From Shouchella clausii (GTDB taxonomy: Bacteria; Bacillota; Bacilli; Bacillales; Bacillaceae_D), in NCBI RefSeq assembly GCF_002250115.1, contig NZ_CP019985.1, positions 3,162,001 to 3,226,000 of the forward strand: a DNA stretch of 64,000 nucleotides, given 5' to 3'. Positions 55,032 through 62,311 of the stretch are shown in pieces. Made by a program: the position numbers and the translations under genes. How positions within the stretch are numbered: the stretch's first letter is position 1; each line of letters begins with the position of its first letter. Under the pieces are notes generated by a model, which worked only from the letters and a program-made list of their open reading frames with translations, was not told the origin of the DNA and did not search any database.

Positions 55032-55387
55032 AAATTATAGATCGTACTGTTCAATTGGCACTGCAAAACGATTCGGAGTTGCGCCAGTCTGTGGGCAGCA
55101 AGGTTTTTCGTTACGTGGTGCCTGTCGCTTTTGAAGAAGACTGGCCGTTTATCCGCGTCGCCAGCATCAACAACATCGACACCCAATACGCCGACGACAA
55201 GGCGACTGACTCAACGATCACCATTCAAGTGGATGTATGGGACAAAGACCCTGATCCGCTTCTTCCGCACGTCGACAGAGTGATGAAATCGATGAACTTT
55301 AAACGAATTAGCGCCTATCCAGAGTTTAATGACAAGAAAAATGAAGTACGCATGATTCTGCGCTATGAAACACTAACTAAACTGTAA
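55028..55387 (+). CDS. Tail terminator-like protein
   Basis: 119 residues; the slot between gp10-like and major tail protein is that of the tail terminator (gpU/gp17-like), which caps the tail tube. DSTITIQVDVWDKDPDPLLPHVDRVMKSMNFKRI fits this class. The middle (55070-55300) is more GC-rich than its surroundings. Family call from position and pattern. Confidence 0.75.
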   Translation: MKIIDRTVQLALQNDSELRQSVGSKVFRYVVPVAFEEDWPFIRVASINNIDTQYADDKATDSTITIQVDVWDKDPDPLLPHVDRVMKSMNFKRISAYPEFNDKKNEVRMILRYETLTKL

Positions 55388-55399
55388 AGGATGATACAA

Positions 55400-56011
55400 A
55401 TGAGCGGAAATAAAACAACTCAAGGTTCAAAATCTTATATTGGATTGAGAGACCTTGTTTACGCAAAACTATTAGAAGACGTAAAAGGGAGTCTCCCTGT
55501 ATATGGACCTGTCAAAAGTTTAGCCCCAGCCAAAACGGCATCCATTAACCCTAACTCTTCAAGCTCAACGGAATATGCTGATGATGGTATCCTGGATGTC
55601 TTTGATTCAAATGGTGCTTATACTGTGTCATTTACGACAGCTGGTATTGATGATGAAGTACTTGCTGATCTATTGGGAGCTAAATACGAAGATGGCGGGA
55701 CGGAATACCACAAGGATCGCCGATCACCTTTTGTTGCTGTGGGATATAAATCTAAAAAAGCTGATGGTACGTTTGCGTATATGTGGCTATTAAAAGGCAA
55801 GTTTAACAACATTAACAGAGAGCACAATACACAAGAGGATTCAATCACTCCACAAGGAAATACGCTAGAAGGTACATTTATTGACCGTGATTCAGACGGA
55901 CTTTTCAAACATGTGTTAAATACAGCAAAAGCGCCTGAAGAGACGATTGAAAACTACTTCAAAAATGTTTACGGTGCTGCTACTGAGAGTGACGAAGATA
56001 CAACTCCCTGA
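55400..56011 (+). CDS. Major tail protein (phi13/TP901-1 type)
   Basis: 203 residues from ATG 55400 (AAGGATGAT upstream; ATG 55391 possible). IGLRDLVYAKLLEDVKGSLPVYG, and GAYTVSFTTAGIDDEVLADLLGAKYEDGG, are typical of phi13-type tube proteins. It ends TTP-stop as ACT CCC TGA, a +1 slippery stop that opens a 20-codon extension (see 56006-56072). Confidence 0.9.
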   Translation: MSGNKTTQGSKSYIGLRDLVYAKLLEDVKGSLPVYGPVKSLAPAKTASINPNSSSSTEYADDGILDVFDSNGAYTVSFTTAGIDDEVLADLLGAKYEDGGTEYHKDRRSPFVAVGYKSKKADGTFAYMWLLKGKFNNINREHNTQEDSITPQGNTLEGTFIDRDSDGLFKHVLNTAKAPEETIENYFKNVYGAATESDEDTTP

Positions 56012-56072
56012 TCCGCCCCAATCATTGACGGCTGAAGCTAGTGAGACGTCTGTCGATCTTCGGTGGTCATAG
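56006..56072 (+). other. Putative +1 frameshift site and C-terminal tag of the major tail protein
   Basis: CCC(56006-56008)TGA can slip to CCT, reading GAT CCG CCC CAA..., adding DPPQSLT...TSVDLRWS (20 residues) to TAG at 56070. The tag is homologous to that on the capsid (shared P-x-PPQ-x-LT...TSV-x-L-x-WS), and both end in the same 13 bases TGGTCATAGGGGA. Confidence 0.75.
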
Positions 56073-56090
56073 GGGACATAAAGCATTCGA

Positions 56091-56115
56091 GGGTTGGCAT
56101 AACGCCAGCCCTTTT
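56091..56115 (+). terminator. Terminator between major tail protein and tail chaperone genes
   Basis: GGGTTGGC / GCCAGCCC, five-base loop, T4 tract. It could lower transcription of chaperone and later tail genes relative to capsid and tube protein. Confidence 0.8.
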
Positions 56116-56151
56116 AATTTGGACTTATAAAATTTTTAGAGGTGATCGGAC

Positions 56152-56502
56152 ATGGAAATTACGCTACGTATCGACGGTAAAGATAAGACATTTGTAAACT
56201 CTTTCGTGCCTTTTGAAATGCGCAGAAAGGCATTAGAACTTGATAAATATGCGACTCAAAAAAATGCTGACCCAATTAAGCTATTTGATAAACAAGCTGC
56301 ATTTATCGTAGAGGTATTTGGTAACCAATTTACAGTTGAAGAATTTAAAGCTGGGTTTAACGCAATAGGCGCGCAGGATGCCCTATATGACTTGATTGCA
56401 GTTAATGTCCTTGGTCAAACACCGAGGGATGTACTAGAAGAACAGGAAAGACGCCTGGGAAAGATGCTGGAGCAACAAGCCCAAGAGAACAAGCAGAAAT
56501 AG
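56152..56502 (+). CDS. Tail assembly chaperone (gpG-like)
   Basis: 116 residues; MEITLRIDGKDKTFVNSFVPFEMRRKALEL is typical of the siphovirus gpG-like family. It lies before the tape measure gene and carries a -1 slippery heptamer near its end, giving a longer GT-like product. Confidence 0.88.
   Translation: MEITLRIDGKDKTFVNSFVPFEMRRKALELDKYATQKNADPIKLFDKQAAFIVEVFGNQFTVEEFKAGFNAIGAQDALYDLIAVNVLGQTPRDVLEEQERRLGKMLEQQAQENKQK
56457..56463 (+). other. -1 programmed frameshift heptamer GGGAAAG
   Basis: In the chaperone frame the site is phased G GGA AAG, identical to the phage lambda G-T site. After slipping, the -1 frame is open through to 56747 without a stop. Confidence 0.88.
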
Positions 56503-56747
56503 AAAAATTAAAAAAAATGACGAAGCACGAGCGTGCTGTTTATCGTTATGAAAAATTTCTTGATTTTTATCTATTGGAAGAGTCGAAAGGCATTCCAATT
56601 TATCAACTTGAGAAAACAGACGTGAACTTGTATTTCGAGTTACGAGCACATAGAAAAAAACGTGAACGAGAACAAAATGAGATTGAAACAACTCCTGACG
56701 GGGAGCCAGTTCCGAATGCAACGATTGATGAGGTATTTAACATCTGA
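56463..56747 (+). CDS. Tail assembly chaperone T-part, made as a GT fusion
   Basis: The 94-codon -1 frame following GGGAAAG, giving a fusion of about 198 residues with the first 104 of the G protein. The T part is highly charged (KHERAVYRYEKFLDFYLLEESK..., AHRKKREREQNE). An internal ATG at 56517 has no RBS, supporting expression only through frameshifting. GT is thought to link the tape measure to the tube protein during assembly. Confidence 0.82.
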   Translation, partial: DAGATSPREQAEIEKLKKMTKHERAVYRYEKFLDFYLLEESKGIPIYQLEKTDVNLYFELRAHRKKREREQNEIETTPDGEPVPNATIDEVFNI

Positions 56748-56764
56748 GGAAAGGAGGTAAACCT

Positions 56765-59700
56765 ATGTTTGGTAGTGCTTTTGGCAGTGCATCAGATGCA
56801 ACGGTCCTGCGTGTCGGCTGGGACGCCTCTGCTGTGGATAGCGGAGTAAGTAACCTAAACAGTCGCTTGTCGGCCGCTCGCTCTGAAATGCGTGCAACTG
56901 GCGCGCAAATGGGCGGCTTTGGAAGATCAACAGAAGGCTTGCGTAAAAAACAAGAAGGATTAAATAAGATTTATGAGCTGCAAGGGCAGAAGGTTAAAGA
57001 CTTAGAAGGCAACTATCAACGTTTGGTAGCTGAGAAGGGCGCTGAATCTAAGGCTGCTATTGATGCTTCCAGGCACTATAATAATGCCTTAGCTGAATAC
57101 GCCAAAATGGAAAGCCAACTACAAGACTTAACAAAAGAAATTGCTTTCCAAGAATCCGCTTGGGGCAGAATGGAAAGCGGTCTAACGGGCTTTTCGCAAT
57201 CCACAGGCAGGCTGGCTGACGGTTTTGGCAATGCAGGCAGAAAGATGACAATGGGGCTGACTCTGCCTATTGTAGGTATTGGTACGGCTGTCCTTAAAAC
57301 TGGTATGGAATTTGAAAAGTCCATGTCGAAAGTACAAGCTCTTTCTGGCGCTTCGGCTGAAGAGATGGCGAAAATGGAAGCCCAAGCAAAGGAGTTAGGT
57401 GAAAGCACTGTCTTTAGTGCGTCACAAGCTGCTGAAGCACAAGCCTTTTTGGCTATGGCAGGATGGGAAGTTGCTGACATTTATGACGCTATGCCAGGCT
57501 TGCTTAACCTTGCGGCAGCGGGGCAGATGGAACTTGGCCGGACTGCTGATATTACGTCAAACATCATGCAGGCGTTCGCGATCAATGCGAATGAAGCTGG
57601 CAGAGTATCGGATGTACTTGCCGAGGCAGCGTCCAACTCAAATACTGACATCGAAATGCTAGGGGAAGCGATGGAATATGCAGCCCCAACCGCAAATGTT
57701 TTTGGTTGGTCAGTAGAAGAAACAACAGCAGCCCTAATGAGCTTTGGTGATGCGGGTATCCAAGGCGGTAAAGCTGGGCAAGCTTGGTCGACATCGTTGC
57801 AGCGTTTGTCTAAACCAACCAGACAAATGCGCGACTTAATGGAAGAATTAAATATACAGATGTTTGATTCTGAAGGTGTCATGAAACCTCTGCCAGATCT
57901 AGTCGGCGAGATCGAAAAAGCGACTAAGGGTATGACAGACGAGCAGCAAGCGAATGTTATCACTACGCTGTTTGGTAACCAAGCCTTTAAACATTGGGCG
58001 ATACTACTCGAAGAGGGTTCTGAGGAGTTGGCCAACACAACTGAGCAGCTAGAAAACTCAGAAGGCGCTGCACAAAATATGGCAGATACCATGTTGGACA
58101 ATGCATATGGTTCCTTTGTCGAATTGAAGTCTGCTGCCGAGGGATTGGCAATCCAATTTTCCGAACACATGATACCACATTTCATTACCTTAACTGATAA
58201 GGCAACCGAACTTGTGCGTTGGTTTGGTAGCCTTGATAAAGACACACAAAAATACATCCTCACCGCTGCTGGTATTGCTGCTGTATTAGGTCCGGCTGCA
58301 ATCGTTCTTTCAACGACATTAAGATCAGTATCCTATCTTTCCGGCGGATTAGCTAAAGCAGTTGGGGCGTTTGGCAGATACACAACAGGTGCAAAAGTAG
58401 CTCAATCCCAAACGACGAAATTTGGTGCATCCGCACAGCTTGCAGGTACTCAAGTCGTTGCTGGTACAAAAAATGTTGGTCGTTTTGGTGGAGCGCTTGG
58501 CAAAATCGGTGGTATTGCATCTCTAGCTGGTCTTGGCATGCTCGCGTTTGGTGATGACAGCCAACAGGGGCTAGGAACAGCATTATTATTTGCCCCTGAA
58601 ATTGGTAAGCTTGGCAAAGGCATCTTTGATCTTGGTTCTAAAGCTGTAAAAGGCGGTGGCAAGCTAATAGGATTTGGCAAAAACGCATCAACGGCTAGTA
58701 AAGGTATCGGCACTCTCGCAAGGGGAGTAGGTACGTTTGGTAGTCGAGCTGCAGCACTTGGAGGGCCAATCGGTATTGGCGTTGCCGCGATCACGGGACT
58801 AGGCATAGCGGGCTATGAGGTTTACGAGCATTATAAAGATAAGGTGATGCCGACCTTTGATTCTTTCGGAGATATTGTCATGGACAATGGCGAAAAGATC
58901 AGCGAGTCTACTGCCAAACAGTTAGACGCCTTTAAAGCGTTGTCTGATGAAGCTATGATTGAAATCAATAAGCTTTCCTGGGGATCTCAAGAAGTCACCG
59001 ATGAAATGGCATCTAACCTAACAGGTAAGTTTTCCGAAATGGGAACGATGATTAAAGACGAATTGAACAAAAACTACACCAAGTCCCAAGAAGATTTGGA
59101 GAAGTTTTTAGGTCAATCCGAAGTCATTACAGCCGAACATCAAGCTGAAATCCAAAAACGGTATGAAGATCATTACAATGCGCGAGTTTCCCACACGGAA
59201 GAAATGGAAGGGCGCATAAATGATATAGTTCAAACCGCTGCTGACGAAAATCGCTCTATAACTGATGCGGAACGGGCTGAGATCAACCGAATTAAAGATT
59301 CCATGATGGAAGCGAATGTTAGAGCTGTCGCGCAAGGAAGCGAAGAACAGCAAGCGATTATGACCCATTTGAAACACTTATCTAGTGAAATAAATGCAGA
59401 ACAAGCTGCAGACACAGTTAAGAAATCTTTAGAAGCAAAGGAAGGAGCTATAAAAGCTGCTGATGAAAGAGCAACAGAAGTAATCAATTGGGCAAATAAG
59501 CAAGTTGAGGAAACCGGTTTGTTATCTCGCGAGGAAGCTGATCAAATTATTGCAGAAGCAAAGCGAAGAAGAGATGAAGAGATTACTGCTGCAGAAGATG
59601 CACATATAGGAGTTGTAAGAGAAGCGCAGAAACAAGCAAAAGGACATATAGATCAGGTCAACTGGGAAACAGGCGAAGTACTGTCTACTTGGGACAATTT

Positions 59701-61447
59701 TGTAAATGATCTAAGAGATTTTGTCAATTACGTTACTGGCAATATTAACAAAGTATTAGACTTTTTCGGAATCCCGAAAATCCCAAAATGGGAAGGCTCA
59801 AAATCTCCATCTAAAACAAAAAGTACAGAGCGAATGCCAGACTTAGGGCCGACACCATATGCAACAGGTACAAGCCCAATTGGACATCCAGAAGATGGCT
59901 GGGCGACTATCTCGGAAAAAGGACCAGAACTTGTCCATGATCCGAAAGTGGGAACGTTCGTTTCCAATAACAACGGTCCTGAACAAGTATTCTTACACAA
60001 GGGATCATCCGTCTTGCCTGCCCATCACACAAAGTCATTACTCAACCGCTACGGATTTGGTAACAAATCGGGCTTTATGCTTCCAGCCTATGAAACGGGA
60101 GTGGGTGAGGACGATCTGAGCTGGTGGGACTCATTGTTACAAGGGCCAAAGGCGTTATTTGATAAAGTCGTTGGCGCTTTCCAGCCGGACTGGATCAGCA
60201 ATAAAAAAGGTATGTACATGGACATTGCAAAAGGTACCTTTGACAAAGTTAAAGAGGGAGCTATCAAATTTTTCACAGATTTGATTCCTACTTTCGATTT
60301 TGGAGGGGGAGGTTTTCCGAACTTTCCGAAGCCGCCATTTGTGATGACATCTGGTTTTGGCCCACGTAAAAGCCCTGGGGGAATCGGTAGCTCAAACCAT
60401 AAAGGTATCGACTTTGCTGCACCAATTGGCACAAGCATACCGTCGCAATCCACAGGACGGGTTAGCTTTGCAGGCTGGCTAGGTGGATACGGTAACTTGG
60501 TTAAAATCAGCACTGGTATTTATGATTTACTCTACGGACACAACAGCAAAAACACTGTCAAACGCGGACAAAATGTATCGGTCGGGCAAACGATTGGGCT
60601 TGTCGGTAGTACGGGAAATAGTACTGGTCCACACGTACACTTTGAAGTACGTAAAAATGGCACGGCCGTCAACCCTAAAACGGTAGCTGGAGAGCTGAGC
60701 GGTGGCATTGGCGGTGTTAGTGTCGGCGGTAATGTAACAAAGTGGATTGCAGCAGCCATGAAAATTGCGGGGGTATCTGGTAAGGATTGGCTTAATGGAT
60801 TATCTCTGATTGCGCAAAAAGAATCAGGGGGCAATCCGCGAGCTATCAACAAGTGGGATATAAACGCAAGACGAGGTATCCCGTCTAAAGGTCTGATGCA
60901 AACCATCGGGCCGACATTTAATGCATTTAAGCTGCCTGGTATGGGTGACATTTATAATCCTGTTCATAACGCAGTAGCGTCGATCCGCTATATTCAAACT
61001 CGTTACGGCGGCATCAACAATGTACCAGGCATAAAGTCTATGAGGGCAGGAGGAAGATACGTTGGTTATGCTGATGGCGGTGTTAGTAGAAATCGACAAC
61101 TAGCCTGGTTGTCTGAAAGGAACCATGAAGAGTATGTTATTCCTTCTCAAGCTAACGAGCAATCGTTGTCATTGTTCGCCGAACTAGGCGAGAAACTTGG
61201 CGTATTTAATACTGTCCCGTCTGTGGATAGCGTAGAACCTGGCGATACTCGAACATATAGTGGTGGATTAAGTCTTAACTTTGATGCAATAACTAATCGT
61301 CTCGACTCGCTTATGCAAAATTTAAAAGATGTGGAAGTGTCACCAGTCATTAATTTAGTAGTCAAACTAGGTGAAGAAACAATCTATAAAAATATTGATC
61401 GTAAATTAGGCTCTCGATCTTACGTTGATGCTGTGTGGGAGGTGTGA
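56765..61447 (+). CDS. Tail tape measure protein with M23 peptidase and lytic transglycosylase domains
   Basis: 1560 residues, RBS AAAGGAGGT. N-terminal coiled coil; TP901-type tape measure domain (about 190-400, ALSGASAEEMAKMEAQAKELG... then AGIQGGKAGQAWSTSLQRL); hydrophobic Gly-rich region (about 490-680); a long helical middle; M23 peptidase (about 1190-1310) with H-x-x-x-D near 1211 and HVHFE near 1290; SLT-type transglycosylase (about 1330-1430) with catalytic E near 1352 in AQKESGGNP and GLMQTIGPTF. The two muralytic domains would open peptidoglycan during DNA entry. Confidence 0.93.
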   Translation: MFGSAFGSASDATVLRVGWDASAVDSGVSNLNSRLSAARSEMRATGAQMGGFGRSTEGLRKKQEGLNKIYELQGQKVKDLEGNYQRLVAEKGAESKAAIDASRHYNNALAEYAKMESQLQDLTKEIAFQESAWGRMESGLTGFSQSTGRLADGFGNAGRKMTMGLTLPIVGIGTAVLKTGMEFEKSMSKVQALSGASAEEMAKMEAQAKELGESTVFSASQAAEAQAFLAMAGWEVADIYDAMPGLLNLAAAGQMELGRTADITSNIMQAFAINANEAGRVSDVLAEAASNSNTDIEMLGEAMEYAAPTANVFGWSVEETTAALMSFGDAGIQGGKAGQAWSTSLQRLSKPTRQMRDLMEELNIQMFDSEGVMKPLPDLVGEIEKATKGMTDEQQANVITTLFGNQAFKHWAILLEEGSEELANTTEQLENSEGAAQNMADTMLDNAYGSFVELKSAAEGLAIQFSEHMIPHFITLTDKATELVRWFGSLDKDTQKYILTAAGIAAVLGPAAIVLSTTLRSVSYLSGGLAKAVGAFGRYTTGAKVAQSQTTKFGASAQLAGTQVVAGTKNVGRFGGALGKIGGIASLAGLGMLAFGDDSQQGLGTALLFAPEIGKLGKGIFDLGSKAVKGGGKLIGFGKNASTASKGIGTLARGVGTFGSRAAALGGPIGIGVAAITGLGIAGYEVYEHYKDKVMPTFDSFGDIVMDNGEKISESTAKQLDAFKALSDEAMIEINKLSWGSQEVTDEMASNLTGKFSEMGTMIKDELNKNYTKSQEDLEKFLGQSEVITAEHQAEIQKRYEDHYNARVSHTEEMEGRINDIVQTAADENRSITDAERAEINRIKDSMMEANVRAVAQGSEEQQAIMTHLKHLSSEINAEQAADTVKKSLEAKEGAIKAADERATEVINWANKQVEETGLLSREEADQIIAEAKRRRDEEITAAEDAHIGVVREAQKQAKGHIDQVNWETGEVLSTWDNFVNDLRDFVNYVTGNINKVLDFFGIPKIPKWEGSKSPSKTKSTERMPDLGPTPYATGTSPIGHPEDGWATISEKGPELVHDPKVGTFVSNNNGPEQVFLHKGSSVLPAHHTKSLLNRYGFGNKSGFMLPAYETGVGEDDLSWWDSLLQGPKALFDKVVGAFQPDWISNKKGMYMDIAKGTFDKVKEGAIKFFTDLIPTFDFGGGGFPNFPKPPFVMTSGFGPRKSPGGIGSSNHKGIDFAAPIGTSIPSQSTGRVSFAGWLGGYGNLVKISTGIYDLLYGHNSKNTVKRGQNVSVGQTIGLVGSTGNSTGPHVHFEVRKNGTAVNPKTVAGELSGGIGGVSVGGNVTKWIAAAMKIAGVSGKDWLNGLSLIAQKESGGNPRAINKWDINARRGIPSKGLMQTIGPTFNAFKLPGMGDIYNPVHNAVASIRYIQTRYGGINNVPGIKSMRAGGRYVGYADGGVSRNRQLAWLSERNHEEYVIPSQANEQSLSLFAELGEKLGVFNTVPSVDSVEPGDTRTYSGGLSLNFDAITNRLDSLMQNLKDVEVSPVINLVVKLGEETIYKNIDRKLGSRSYVDAVWEV

Positions 61448-61448
61448 T

Positions 61449-62288
61449 ATGCCAGCGATTTTAATTGAAAATATTGAGACTGGCCAAGTCTATGATTGCG
61501 AAGAACTTGGCTATTTGACGCGTAAATTTTTACCCCAATCGTTGCAACAAAGGCAAGTTAGGCAAGAAGCTGTGGGCAGCTCAAACGGGCATATTTACTT
61601 CCCACAGGCAACGAGCTATGGCGGCAGGATCATTGATTGGGATGTAATTGTCAAGGGCGAAAGCTATATGCACTATTTACTTAAACGCACAGAGTTTTTA
61701 GCCCTTATCTGTGGAAAGCAAGAGTTTTATGCATCGACAAAGGATGAACCCAACAAGCTGTGGAAAGTAACGGCTCCTAACGCCATTCAACTACCACACA
61801 TAGTCAGCTATGCAGGAGAAGCGCAGATTCAATTGGAATCGTCTTCTCCTTTTGCGTATTCGCGGGGAACCCTAGATGATCGATTTGACTTTAGCGGAAT
61901 TTGGCAATTTGGAATGAACATTCCCGCTATACCTGATCAAATTAAGTACCGTCATAGTATAAGGCGTTTCACCATATGGAATTTAGGTCATTCCGAGATA
62001 AATCCCAAGCGTATCAATGAAAATTTGAAAATCATCTACGAAGGCTCGTCCAATAATTTAATGATAAGGAATGCCACCACGAATACTGCATGGCAATATT
62101 ACGGCAGCACATCCGCTAAAGACATCATCATCTTAGAGGATGTGTTTTCTTTTAAAAACAGTCAGCCGATTTTTCCGGAAACGAATATGGAAGTGATTAC
62201 CCTAGCTCCTGGGCCGAACGAAATAATTTTGTCAGGAACAAGCGGTGCATTTGAGATCGGTTTCGACTTTCAATTTTTATTTATCTAG
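61449..62288 (+). CDS. Distal tail protein (Dit, Sipho_tail family)
   Basis: 279 residues from ATG 61449, RBS GGAGGTG inside the tape measure 3' end. VRQEAVGSSNGHIYFPQATSYGGRIIDWDVIV and WKVTAPNAIQLPHIVSYAGEAQIQLESSSPFAYS match Dit N-terminal and galectin-like parts. It joins tail tube to tip baseplate. Confidence 0.85.
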   Translation: MPAILIENIETGQVYDCEELGYLTRKFLPQSLQQRQVRQEAVGSSNGHIYFPQATSYGGRIIDWDVIVKGESYMHYLLKRTEFLALICGKQEFYASTKDEPNKLWKVTAPNAIQLPHIVSYAGEAQIQLESSSPFAYSRGTLDDRFDFSGIWQFGMNIPAIPDQIKYRHSIRRFTIWNLGHSEINPKRINENLKIIYEGSSNNLMIRNATTNTAWQYYGSTSAKDIIILEDVFSFKNSQPIFPETNMEVITLAPGPNEIILSGTSGAFEIGFDFQFLFI

Positions 62289-62311
62289 TGAACTAGCAAG
62301 GAGGGAAGCAA

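Noticed and set aside
57481-58263. A 260-codon minus-strand frame inside the tape measure gene
   Set aside because: Antisense shadow of a well-supported coding region; no RBS and no recognisable protein.
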